From Platycnemis pennipes (Eukaryota > Arthropoda > Insecta > Odonata > Platycnemididae): a DNA stretch of 64,000 nt. Below the pieces are notes generated by a model. The model was not told the origin of the DNA and searched no databases. It saw nothing but the letters and a program-made list of their open reading frames with translations. Of this stretch, positions 23,475-33,860 are shown in pieces; the stretch's first letter is position 1; every line of letters starts with the position of its first letter. Both the position numbers and the translations under genes were made by a program. Location of the stretch: contig OW121855.1 in the NCBI GenBank assembly GCA_933228895.1, positions 74,052,698 through 74,116,697 of the forward strand, read 5' to 3'.

Positions 23475-23665
23475 CGTTTAAGGTAATGGAGGAAGGGTGG
23501 AGAGAAACCCGGCGTCAGTATTAGCCTACTCTTAACGACAGGGGCCAAGGGGGACTCGGCTTAACGTCCCATCCGAAAGGACGGAGTACTGTACCTGAAA
23601 TGCCCTCCACTAAGTAGACACTAAGGAGGCACTATTAGGCACCAGTTTGCCTCTGAAAAATCCGC
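23475..23665 (-). mobile_element. SINE fragment, inverted
   Basis: Minus strand of the hallmark: 'AACGTCCCATCCGAAAGGAC' with flanking 'GGAGAGAAACCCGGCGTC' on the plus strand, the complement of the blocks in the copy at 2492. Confidence 0.6.
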
Positions 23666-24593
23666 CACTGTCGAAAAATAGTCTGGGTATTGACCATCGT
23701 CTATAATCATGACAGCCATATGGGTAGCACTTAAATTGTGAAAACTTAACATCACTTTCGTTTTACGGTGAAATCTCCTTAAACTGTCTTAGCCCTCATG
23801 TCTTCCCAGTCATTCATTCACCATGCTTTATTCGTTGCATAAAATAATATGGCAGGAGACAGCGAATTAATTTCATCGTCTTCTCATTCTGAAAGTAGGC
23901 CAAAGCTGGACATCTCTCAGTTTTTTTTCTTGCAGGATCACAAACGCACATCCCAACGAGTTTGTGTTTGCAACGGAGAGTTTTTTGTTGAATTTCATTT
24001 CTACCGCCGAAATCGAAAGGAGGATGTAGAGAATCGAGAGTTCACCAATTAGTTGAGAAGACCGATCTCTACGGTAAATTATGCAATAAATGTTTGGTGT
24101 TACAATTCTTCTGGGAATAGGAAGGACCGTGTGGGAAAACTCGGTGGAGAAAAAACATTAACGTACTTTTAAAGAAAGTCGCCAATGCCTTCGAATGGAA
24201 TCCAACGGACTGGCGTTAAACTTAAAATCCTCTCTACTCTGAACTAATGTGGGAGTCGGTATTTCACTGAAAAATATTAGCCAATGCTAGGATTCGAACC
24301 CAAACGATTGGGTCAACAGGACAGAAGGGTATTTCCAGATTCTGGTTTTTCGATACTCTTCTCGTGACTCGAAAAATTCTTTTTATGACACTGTAAAAGT
24401 AGCATTTGTTTAGTGTAGTTTAATGCGTGTATTTTATCTATTTTGAAAGCACTTTCATTCTAACGAGGATTTGAAGCTAACGTAGGTACTAATCAGATAC
24501 ATTTAGAAACATTTTGCAGCGTGATATTAAAACTGGTTAGAATTTATGGAGTTCAATCAAGAAATGAAGTCATTTTGGCCCTTAAGAGCGGGT
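23666..24593. other. unassigned sequence
   Basis: A minus-strand B-box-like element (GGGTTCGAATCCTAGCATTG, about 24288-24307) suggests one more tRNA-like relic. The remainder is unrecognised. Confidence 0.35.
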
Positions 24594-24804
24594 AAATCAA
24601 AGGCAATGTTGTCGGAAGCTTTCGGGGGCAGCTGCGTATTAAGCGTTGTCAGAGTACAAGCTTTCGCCTGATTCATTGCCTGATGATGCGTCCTGTAATG
24701 GCCGCGAAAGCTTTCACTCTGACAACGCCTCATACGCAGCTGCCCCCGAAAGCTTCCGACGACAATGAATTTCGCTGCGAAAACACGTTCCAAATCAAAG
24801 GCAA
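24594..24804. mobile_element. long hairpin insertion flanked by 13-bp direct repeats
   Basis: Arms at about 24604-24667 and 24704-24767 are inverted repeats (left TTGTCGGAAGCTTTCGGGGG, right CCCCCGAAAGCTTCCGACGA) with a loop of about 36 bases. AAATCAAAGGCAA occurs exactly at 24594-24606 and again at 24792-24804, flanking the structure like a target-site duplication. The hairpin is asymmetrically placed, with about 25 extra bases on the right. The loop carries CTGATGA (24680-24686), a GCGTCC/GGCCGC stem and GAAA (24706-24709). A 78-codon frame here is incidental. Confidence 0.75.
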
Positions 24805-26384
24805 ATTTTAAGAAGATGAAGATTAGGAAACCCCGACTTTTTACTGGAAAAATAGCTCGTTAGGGTTCTTTGTTTAATTCCAACCCGTCGAGTGGAGTAT
24901 TGTTACAAATGGGACTGAAGGAAGTACCGAAAAAACACCTACTACAGGATCTAACACGTACCCTCAGGATGGGCGACAAGTGCTCCTACCAGATTTTGTA
25001 CAGATTATTTATTTTTTTATTTAAGACTAAGCTCATATCACTCTTGTCATGAATGTTGGGCACTGTATCCCAATTGAACAAGTTGTGTAGAATCCAGCGT
25101 CAATTCAATATTGCTACATTGCTTTAAATATGATAAGTGCACTGATAACGGTGTCCGTAAAAGAGAAGTTGCCTAAAAATTGAAGCACATTTCTTTTTTG
25201 TTTATGGAACGCTGGGGTATCTAAATGCCGAAATTACTCTTTTATGGTCAAGATAATTTTTGATGAATTGCTACGTATAATTCTTGCTACACGTACATGT
25301 GACTTTATATTTTAAAAATAATTTAATTGGCCACCGCAGATAACATTCTGTGAATATTGGAAGCGTATTTAATTATAACTGCTAGCTGAAGGTGACTCAT
25401 CGCTGGGTATGGAACCCAAATGTTTATTCGCAATAACTTAGCGCAAGATCTTTGCATCAATTTTATAGCCGTGGTAGTTGCCGACTGAGCATTTAATGGG
25501 AGCGTATGCAGCTAATGTTGTAATACCAGAGTTTTGTTTGGATCGCAAAAAATGTTAATGGCTTTTCTGCTTTCAGTCTGATCGTAAAACTCCCAATTGA
25601 ATAAAAAGCTGAATTTGGGAGCACTCTTCAGAAAGTGAAGTGAGTCATCAATGGGATGAAGCTGCGACTTTTTTTATTGCTTGACTCCCGTACGAAGGTT
25701 TATTTAGGTTTGCTAAACCAAGACGTTGGTGCGTTAAAGTCCTAGGGTCAATATTGATGAATATTTGTTAAAATTTCGCCCAAAATTAATAATTTTATGA
25801 TACTATAATGACCACCCATGCATAAAAATTTCTCATTAGAATGTAGAGAGAAACAGATTTTAGTTAAAATTATATCCTAATGGAATCAATAGACTCGAAG
25901 CAACTCCTAAACTTTCAAGGTTTATTATGCCAAACTATGGCCCTTGACTATGAATTTAAAAATATATTGACAAGTATTTTTTATTAATCATATTTTCTCC
26001 CTAGTTCACTAACTTGGAGTTTTTTTTTGCTATTTAAGCCTAAATTTTCGTCCTCCAGAAAGAGTTCTATTTATATCGATAGTTCGTTAGGATGGGCCAC
26101 CTATTGCTGAGCATGGGCCACCTACTGCTGCATTGACGAAAGATAGATTTTGGGGTTTGGGCAGGTGTAATGGGGAATGTAGAAACGATGGAAGATTAAC
26201 CTGGTTCCAGTATCAGTCCTACTATTGACGAAAGACTCCGAAAAATCAACGTCTTATCGTCCTAATCGACGGATGCATAACTGTACTTACGCGGCACTGA
26301 AGCAGGAACTGAATGACAGTGACAAAATAATATGTCTGCTAGGGCCGGGATTTAAATCCGAGTCATCGGGATGGATAGAGAGAT
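24805..26384. other. unassigned AT-rich stretch
   Basis: No convincing repeats or frames. A tandem near-duplicate of GGGCCACCTA(T/C)TGCTG occurs at 26095-26130. Confidence 0.45.
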
Positions 26385-26960
26385 AGATTTTATTATTGTT
26401 CTTGGGTACGTCATATAAGAACAAGTACATTTAAGTAGGAGACAGTTCGGATTTTTACATCAATACGATATTACACATACTTATTAAACAGCAATTTTAA
26501 ATACAAAAAACTTATCGATTTTCAGTCATCATCAGGTACAACAATCAAACTACTAACATGCTTTTCCTTATTTAGTATCGGTAAACAGAAATTTGTAATT
26601 ATATTTACAAACCTATTTCATTCCAGGTACAATAACAGCAAAAGATATACATCAATATCAGACAATCAACATAGTAATATATTTCCTGCTTCTATGTACT
26701 CACGGATATTATTGAATAGTTTTTACATTGAGAAATAATATTCATCTACACAAATTAAATTTCTAACTTGAATTATTCTGCAATTCCAATAAAAAATTGT
26801 ACATTTTTGTTTTAAAGCAGTCTACAGGCAAACTTCGTTTTGGATGCATGGGGAGGGAGTTCCATGGAGGATATTTACTAACAGTTCTGTTATAAATTCG
26901 AACACCATGCTTCCGTTTTCGACTGTATTTTCTGTACCAATAATAAAAATTCATGTGAAT
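26385..26960 (-). mobile_element. LINE 3' end, inverted
   Basis: On the minus strand a 63-codon remnant (26763-26954) ends the coding part and is followed by an AT-rich 3' UTR with a CTGATGATGACTGAAAA motif (about 26535-26519) and an AATAAAATCTATCTCTCT end near 26385. The clade is unclear. Confidence 0.45.
26763..26954 (-). pseudogene. C-terminal remnant of a LINE reverse-transcriptase ORF
   Basis: Sixty-three codons read 'HGVRIYNRTVSKYPPWNSLP' and end 'CFKTKMYNFLLEL'. The pattern YN-LP...FK-KLxxFLLE is typical of the extreme C-terminus of several LINE polyproteins, where it follows the thumb region. Nothing upstream in frame supports more of the ORF. Assignment rests on this pattern alone. 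Confidence 0.4.
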
Positions 26961-26992
26961 TCATGCGTACTTTACCAACAATTTTATCACAC

Positions 26993-27017
26993 CTGATGAT
27001 GAGTTGATAGGACGAAA
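26993..27017 (+). other. CTGATGA...GAAA motif
   Basis: CTGATGA (26993-26999), a weak hairpin GTT-GATAG-GAC, then GAAAC CGGTATTG. It resembles motifs at 24680, 27582 and 9648. See findings. Confidence 0.3.
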
Positions 27018-27560
27018 CCGGTATTGTTAAGTAAATGTGAAAAAAGCAAGCGCTTGCTGATTTATAATTTATCGTTTCCACCATTTCATCCATCATTCCA
27101 TCGTTTCAGGATAGTCCTTGATTGCAATTCCCACTGATATATTCTCGTCTCGTAACTTCTGTTCAATCCCACGATTTTGTAATAGCCTTCCTTAAATTTT
27201 AATTTCTTCTGCTAGTCATGATTCTATATTGATCATCTATTCTTTCCTTTACTTCGTTTCCAACACGGCTCTTTAGAGTGGGCTGCCAGTAGCCTCGTAC
27301 TATCTCCCAGGGTCTCTTATCCATCATTCTGCTAATAATTACAGCCGTATAGAGGAGGTACCTTCCTTGGCATGTAGAAAATGCCAAACTGTTCTAGAAC
27401 ATTAAACCGTGTCCTTAACTCATGTTGTCAGTATCGAGAAACACTGTAATACCTTGCGTTATATCCTTCGCTCAACTCTTTATCTTCTACCTTCTAGGGC
27501 TTCCGGGCGTTCCTCCAAGCTAATGCGTCTTTGGGTGAAAATATTTTCTTCAGCCGTCCT
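27018..27560. other. unassigned sequence
   Basis: A 62-codon minus frame at 27199-27387 has no recognised motif. Confidence 0.4.
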
Positions 27561-27581
27561 AGTGGCGTCTCCAGGTCTGAT

Positions 27582-27611
27582 CTGAAGATACCAGCAGGAT
27601 GGCTGGAGAAA
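27582..27611 (+). other. hammerhead-like core motif
   Basis: CTGAAGA (27582-27588), CCAGC (27591-27595), loop AGGATG, GCTGG (27602-27606), A, GAAA (27608-27611). The order CUGANGA - hairpin - GAAA is the conserved half of the hammerhead ribozyme core. Stems I and III were not found, so activity is not implied. Confidence 0.35.
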
Positions 27612-29208
27612 TTGTTATTACACTGACACATACCAGCGTGGAGAAACCCCCGAAAGCCCTTATCATCAAGGGGCGAGAGTGTTTGAAAGGAAGTAATTGA
27701 GGGAATAGCGTTAAGTGAGAGGAGTAGAGGGAGTACAGGAGTATTTTGTATTTAATGATGAGAGGTGGGAAGTATATGAAAAAGGGCATCTGGTGACAAT
27801 AATAGTTACCTGTCGATCTTATTACGCATCTCATTTAATTGATCCTGATCGTTACGATGATACCCTCCGTCTGCTAACCCATCGATATCTAATGTGCGTT
27901 GAATTCGTGCCGCACGGAGCAGATGGGGAACTCGTGTTTTAAAATTAGCGCGCCATCAATCTCTTCACCTGTCCCCTATAGCCTCCCTGCCCGCCTTTGG
28001 CAGATCGAAGCTCGCGTATTTCTGCCCCATCACCTCGGACCGTGGCTTGCCGGGAGAAGTGTGGAGTAGGAGAGGGGAAAGGTCATCGATCATGAACTCT
28101 TTACCACACGTATAGAGCGCAGCGGAAGAAGTTGGCTGGGTATGCAGGCGTAGTTATACATTACGTAAGAAGAACTGAAAGAAAAATAAGGAACATGGTG
28201 TGCGGAAGAAGAACAGTGGGAGAAGTATGTAGATAGGGAAACGATTGATCAAAATAGTATCGGAACTTTGTTGTTTGAGTAGCAGAATAGCAGTGGTTGA
28301 AGATACGGAAAGGAAAAATCGAAATAATCAGTTGAATATCCTACGGTAAGACGGGATTCCATCGTAAGAATCTATTGACAGCTTGTGACACTAGTTTGGG
28401 AGTAAGAAAACACTTTATTATGACGTAAATCTTTAGCTTGTTTCTTTATGGCGGAAATGATGAGATATCTCATTTGCAGGCATGAGATAGCTAGATTGAA
28501 TTAATTATAAACTGTACAACTATTGTATAACTATGAATTAAATATAAATTGTTAAACTTGATGCAGAATCAAATCGCAGTAAGTGAGTGGAAGAATGCTT
28601 ACAAAATAAAATGGACTGATTTCCGCGTTGTGGTTCATGCATCTGAGAATTTTTTCTTGTCTTTCGTTGCTTTATAAGACGTAATTTCAACTGCGCATCT
28701 ATTCATTCATCGGGATTTCCAGTGACAAGCCTGGTGTAAAACGGCGGTCACGGAAGAATGATGAAGGTCAAATTGGTGCAGCAAGTTACTAATATTGAAG
28801 TTCTGTGAAGGGTAGGAGAAAAATATATACAAGGAATCTATAAAGAAGATGGGACAGCCCCATCAAATGGATTTTGAAGTACAATGATTTCATGAAGAAA
28901 GTCATTAGAAGTAAACATAATTTGAAGGAACCACTGGACATCCATGGATATGCATATGGTGCTAGTATGGAAGGGCGTAAATTGATGGGAACTATGTTTG
29001 TAAGAAAAGGTTACCTGGTAAATAAATCGAGTATTGATTAAATGTATCGTGAAAGAAATTTTTATATCGCTGATCAGTGGACCATTAAGTTCCTGGATGA
29101 CAACTTTCTCCGAGTTTTTGCTGACAACTGCGGACAATAAACGTTCATATCTCTTCAAATATCCGTGGCAACTTAATCAAATGATTCATAAGACCTGATG
29201 TCCTCATG
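27612..29208. other. unassigned stretch with a GC-rich part
   Basis: 27880-28080 is GC- and CpG-richer. Frames of 75-106 codons on both strands lack motifs. Confidence 0.4.
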
Positions 29209-29620
29209 AAGACAATCGGGTCATTCCACCAGAAATCAACCAGAGGTGGTTGCGGACCCATTTTTAATTTTTTTAAATATTTTGTACGTAGATAGGTGCT
29301 TAGTAAATTACAAAGCAGTTCTCGTTACATTTTTATAGCAAACCATATCCAAAATACGGGCCATATCGCATGTGCCGGTAGAGTAAAAATGTCACTTTAT
29401 GACGTTAGCGATTTTTCCTTCTATTTGCATGTTTTTAAGGTTACAGCAACCGTACTTGTATGAATACTTTTTAAAAATATTGTTCTATAGAAATATACAA
29501 GAGAAAATAAATTTAAAAAAATATTCAGGCATAAACGAGGGCATCAATTTTCCGCATCCAAATTTAGTTTTTTTCCATTTTTTAAGGCCGTTCAAGTTCT
29601 GAAGGCTTGAATACCAGGGA
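29209..29620. other. possible repeat starting GGGTCATTCC
   Basis: The 'CGGGTCATTCCACCAGAAAT' start resembles a repeat end I associate with arthropod DNA, but no matching partner end is visible. Low support. Confidence 0.2.
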
Positions 29621-29929
29621 AGTAGGTTGTGCACAAGTAGAGCTTGTCTTTGGTTTTGCGAAGAGGGGCTATGGGGGAGGAAGGTTATGTGCTATTATAT
29701 TTACACATGAAGCATTTTTTAATATTACTAATCTATGCACGCTGAGAAAATACAGGTAAATATATTTGGTGAAAATCTTTCTAACCAGTAATCACTTCGT
29801 TAGTATGCAGACACTAACAATCTAGTTTCACGTGACTGTGATACCTAACTGGTATCTATGTAGTAGTGTCATTGTAGCTCTTGGTATTTGCTCTCAGCAT
29901 TAACCTACTCATAATGCAAAAATCTTATT

Positions 29930-30245
29930 GAAGAACGAAATGAATTTAAAAATCGATATGGTACGCGTATACTATATGCAGATCATAATTTCCTGCAATG
30001 ATTTATGTATGCATACCTTATTAATTATCTCTGATGTGGATGAGACCAACTTTACAATTATATAAAGTGCCGAAGGGTGATGCAAATTTTACATTGAAAA
30101 TAAAACTGGACAAACACGCAAAGTAGTTTCCTTCTCCTATGTCTGAGGTATTAAGGTGGTGTGTTGATGAAGGTTTTTGAGGAAGAAATGGCTCAACAAA
30201 GCTCTCCACTCGGTTTTTCCTTCGGCTCATCATGCCTTCATTTTC
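29930..30245 (+). repeat. ~300-bp dispersed repeat, copy 1
   Basis: Shares order and wording with 39415-39712: 'CAGATCATAATTTCCTGCAA', 'CCTTATTAATTATCTC', 'AGTGCCGAAGGGTGATGCAA', 'GATGAAGGTTTTTGAGGAAG'. Same orientation in both. Family unknown, no coding potential. Confidence 0.65.
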
Positions 30246-30541
30246 CTTAATATTATATGGTGAGCTTTATCTTACTGACCTTCGGTTTGAGTGCAGTGGC
30301 TTATTCCTTCTGAGATCTTCCGCGTTGTGATAATGAATATGTCGAAATGAATGTTGATCAACGTGGACTGAAGGGAAAGACAGCCTGGAAGTAATAAACC
30401 TAACTTCAAAGTTTAGTGCTTGAATATTATAACGGGCGAGGGTATTTTGAAAGATGTGATAGAGGGAAGAATGTTGGGTGAGCGGGTTCGAAAGAGGAGA
30501 AGAACGGGCATTTCGAATAGAACGATGTGGATTCAAAGAAC
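30246..30541. other. unassigned, partly purine-rich
   Basis: 30430-30540 is purine-rich (GGGAAGAATGTTGGGTGAGC). Open minus frames here are composition effects. Confidence 0.35.
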
Positions 30542-30744
30542 ATCATACGAAAGAATTCTGAGGTTTCAGGCGTGATAAGTTGGAAACGGAACATAACTGA
30601 ACTTGAAAATGAGCAACTTCCACTAAGAAAAATGTTTATTGCGACCGGGTTTTGCTTTTGATACTGTAAAAATACGAAATCCGGTCGCAATAAACATTTT
30701 TTTCTGTGGAATTTGCTCATTTTTCAAGTTCAATCATACGAAAG
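30542..30744. mobile_element. hairpin insertion flanked by 12-bp direct repeats
   Basis: Inverted arms at 30598-30648 and 30681-30732 (left TGAACTTGAAAATGAGCAAC, right TTGCTCATTTTTCAAGTTCA) include AATGTTTATTGCGACCGG and its complement. ATCATACGAAAG occurs exactly at 30542-30553 and 30733-30744. About 44 extra bases lie between the left direct repeat and the left arm, the same kind of asymmetry as at 24594-24804. Confidence 0.75.
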
Positions 30745-31216
30745 GTAAGGTTCGCTGTAGTGGTAGAATTGATTTTTGGGTACTCCAACGGTTCAGGCTG
30801 TTTCGCAACATCTAACAGATACCCTTAATGCCCGATACCCGAAAAACCCAATATCAATGACTCAGACGGTGCTCGAACGTGTGATCTTGGATTATTAGGG
30901 AGGCATGTTACCGACCTGAATAATGATAGTTGCAGAAGAAGATAGATGGGAGCCGGGTCAGTAACCCACTCGCCTGGCAACCCAAAGGTTGCGGTTGCGA
31001 TGCCTACGTAGAGCCTGTATTTAAATGTTAGGTTAGATGGTGTGCTAGAGTCTTATCCGTGGGAACTTCTAATGCCCTACACCACCATGTACTAAGAATG
31101 TAGTAAAGTTTTCGGTCGAGGCTATTTCATTTGTGTGCCTAAGAAGCGAAACGGAAAATCAAGGTCCAAAGACCCGGGGCGGTCTCCAAGGTCCCCCATC
31201 CCTTCCATTCCTATCC
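30745..31216. other. unassigned, contains a tRNA-like relic
   Basis: 30950-31010 resembles the head at 4003 ('CTGGCAACCCAAAGGTTGCG'), so it is probably the same SINE type. Confidence 0.35.
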
Positions 31217-31219
31217 TTA

Positions 31220-31958
31220 TGGCCGTTTTACACGGTCATTGATACTGCGCAGGCTCTTGCAAGAACACTTGCGCAAGAAATATTGCACCGTGTAAAGCGA
31301 CGACTTGCGAGGACAGGCAGCGCCACTGCGCGAACGCTTGCGAGCAAATTAGAACATGTTCTAATCTGATACATGTGTTCGCGCAAGTTTGAAGTTTATT
31401 TCTCTCACTAGATGGTGCAGATGTAGCGGTAACGAACGGCCTGGGGAATTTTAGCAATTAAATAGGTTGTTGATGATTGAGTTGGGTGTTTTTGTTTGTA
31501 CTCAACTCCTTAGGTAGTGAATAAAGTGCAATAATGATGAGCTGGGCGATTAATCACGTGGAAGCTTAAATTTCGTGCGTAAAGGAAGAACCTGTTACCT
31601 TGGCCCACATCCATTTCTTTGTGGTGCAAATTTTGGGCTAAGTATACGGGGCTAGGGTCTCCACTATTATGTTTAGACTATGGCTTAAAACATATTTAAA
31701 GTGGTGGTAATGCATCGCATCTTTCACGTGCAATTAATTGCTACTTAACAGATCTTGACGTTATGGATATATTGACGGTATTACCGCTACTGAATGGTAT
31801 ATTGTAGGTAATACTGACATAATGCACCGACGATTGCACCGTGTAAAGCTGTCAAGCAAGCGTCCTCGCAATTCTCTACGTCACAGACTTTCGCAGACGA
31901 CTGCTCAAACGCAATCAACATCAACTTGCGCAGTTTCAATTACCGTGCAAAACGGCCT
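31220..31958. mobile_element. 739-bp TIR element with TTA duplication
   Basis: The left end TGGCCGTTTTACACGGTCAT and the right end (complement of ACCGTGCAAAACGGCCT) are imperfect inverted repeats extending into 'CACTGCGCA'-like sequence. TTA flanks both sides (31217-31219 and 31959-31961). No transposase frame. GCACCGTGTAAAG occurs both at about 31286 and 31837. A 3-bp TWA duplication with such ends would fit PIF/Harbinger-like non-autonomous elements (inference). A related end lies at 39895-39922. Confidence 0.6.
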
Positions 31959-31961
31959 TTA

Positions 31962-32079
31962 TACCTCTCCTCCCGGTCTGAAGCGCCTATTAGTGCGGAA
32001 ATAGACTTGAAAACACCCTTGGAGGTCCAAAGATTGCGAAAACAGGAGGAACTGGGTTCGTACAATAAGACTTTGAAGG
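31962..32079. other. spacer
   Basis: Short sequence between the TIR element and the CpG-rich block. Confidence 0.3.
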
Positions 32080-32440
32080 TCGCTGGAAATGCGGAAATGA
32101 CGTGCGGCGTTCGTCAATCATGACGACGTTTAACCGGGTCACTTCCGGGCGCGCGGATGATGGAATGGTTTCCGGTCGTGGATGCTGTCGGTGCATTATG
32201 GGTGAGGACGGATGGTTCCGAAAATGAAAACCGCATATCCGATGGCGGTAACGCGAAACTCACACGACCATGTTATCTTGCCACTGCCCTTCACCGCTCT
32301 CGTATCGGAGGATGAGACTGCGGGCGCCGCCATCTGGAATGCGACATCGCCCGGCGATACAACTAACTGCACGTGCCCTTATCTCCCGACTCAATTTCAC
32401 TTTATAGCTCTCTCTCTCTCTCGAGGGAAGGAGAGGAGAT
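32080..32440. promoter_or_regulatory. CpG-rich block, possible promoter (weak)
   Basis: Dense CpG dinucleotides, 'CACTTCCGGGCGCGCGG', 'GCGCCGCCATCTGGAATGCG', and 'TTTATAGCTCTCTCTCTCTC' near 32400-32422. These look like promoter-type words but no transcript or exon can be tied to them. Confidence 0.2.
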
Positions 32441-32819
32441 AGCATTTTTCAGCGTCATCCTCGGAGTAATTTATTTTTTGTAACCATCCTACTTCCTTAT
32501 CATCCATTAATGCCGCGGCGAGGAATTGATGGTTTTCTGAATATGTTTTCCGACGCGTGAAAATGGTGTATCGGTTTGTGGTAGGAAGGAGTAGGCCGCG
32601 GAAGCATCAATTCGTCCGGTTTGATGCGTTTTATGATCGTTTGGCCTGGTAGGCTGCGCTCTATCTTCATCTACATAGTAACTGAAAGTCACCGTTAAGT
32701 TTTGCGGCTCCTTACGAGGCATGCGTTATCAACAAATAAGCAGCCAATTGCCAAAAACGATAGCGCAGTATTTTCTGTTAAAGCTGCTTAATTGACCTAG
32801 GAAATAAGGCTACTTAATG
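32441..32819. other. unassigned sequence
   Basis: Nothing recognisable. Confidence 0.35.
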
Positions 32820-32965
32820 CATGTCTTCATCGCTAGTCATCAACCCATAATTGGTTGAACGTACCTCTCCGCTCGATTTTCCTATCGCCTAACATCTTCA
32901 TCTTTTTTGCATCAACAAATTTTATTTTACATCCTTCTCTAGCACTTTTAAAGAACATACACCTG
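32820..32965 (-). pseudogene. RTE-like LINE tail fragment
   Basis: 'CGCTAGTCATCAACCCATAA' and 'CGTACCTCTCCGCTCGATTT' match the antisense RTE C-terminal end seen at 10625 and 17158. Confidence 0.5.
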
Positions 32966-32999
32966 GAGCATGCTTTATTATGGCAGTAAGGGATGGATA

Positions 33000-33345
33000 A
33001 TAACAGAATCAGAGGATTCAAAGTTTTAAGTGTTCGAAATGTGATGCAATGATGAATATAAAATGGATCGACCTAGTGGAAAACGAAAAAGAGAAATCTT
33101 TTGAAAATTTTGGAAAGAAAACTAAACACCTTAATCGGCCGTATCGTATCTTGAGACATGGCCTGATATCTTGAGATGGCCTCGCGAAGACAATCATGGA
33201 AAAGTGAGTGGGGAGAACGAAAAAGAAAGTCCTCGCATGAGATGGAAGAGAATTATGTAAATATGAAGAGGTAAGCCGATTGTAGAGTCGAGTGGAGAGC
33301 TACTTCGAACCAATCGTAAGATTCTTGACTGATTATGATTGTGAT
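33000..33345 (+). pseudogene. RTE-like LINE C-terminal region
   Basis: Frames include 'NIKWIDLVENEKEKSFEN' (approximate) and 'RTKKKVLA', then GAGTGGAGAGCTACTTCGAA near 33290: the order WxDRV-NEEV ... LGHxLRH ... GRPRxxW ... W-AA-NQS of RTE-type ORFs, with several frameshifts. It faces fragments of the same family at 32820 and 33480. Confidence 0.55.
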
Positions 33346-33479
33346 AGTACTTCACTACTTGCCAGATATATTTCCTATGAAACTTTCTTTTACCATCCAT
33401 CCAGTAGTTCTCTCTTCCTTCAAATATTTTCCCCATTATATCATTATCTCACGAGGAATAGGCGATTGGATTGCCCCGT

Positions 33480-33860
33480 CTTCTTTTAAAGTTCTCATCA
33501 CACTTATCTTGCCAACCACTATTCCTAGCACTTCTTCGTTGGCCACTCTATCTAGCCATTTCATATTAATCATTCTTCAGTAGTACCACGTTTTGAAAGC
33601 ATTCAGTCTTCAATTTTCTGCCTCTGCCTTCGTCAGTGTCCCACTTCCGTAAAGAAGTATGATCCATTCGTAAGTTCTACTGGAGTTTATCCTTGAGTTA
33701 AAGTTTCTATTTTCAGTTCTTAGTAGATTCTTATTTCGGTGGAATGCTCCTTTTTTGGCTATATTCTCTCTATTTCCCAATTTTGTCGTCAACTACTGGT
33801 TATTCCGTATCTAAGATAGCAATACTCTTTCACTTCTTCCAGCTTTAGTTTTCCGAATTC
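33480..33860 (-). pseudogene. RTE-like reverse-transcriptase thumb region remnant
   Basis: The minus strand carries 'WIILLYGSGTLTKAEAE', the eroded form of the RTE-type YVWSxxLYGSETWTL segment, preceded by 'KKGAFHRNKNLL' (AKxAFxxKKxLL). Stops and frameshifts break it. Further 3' on the plus strand (33840-33900) is antisense of the KTKVMA region. Confidence 0.65.
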
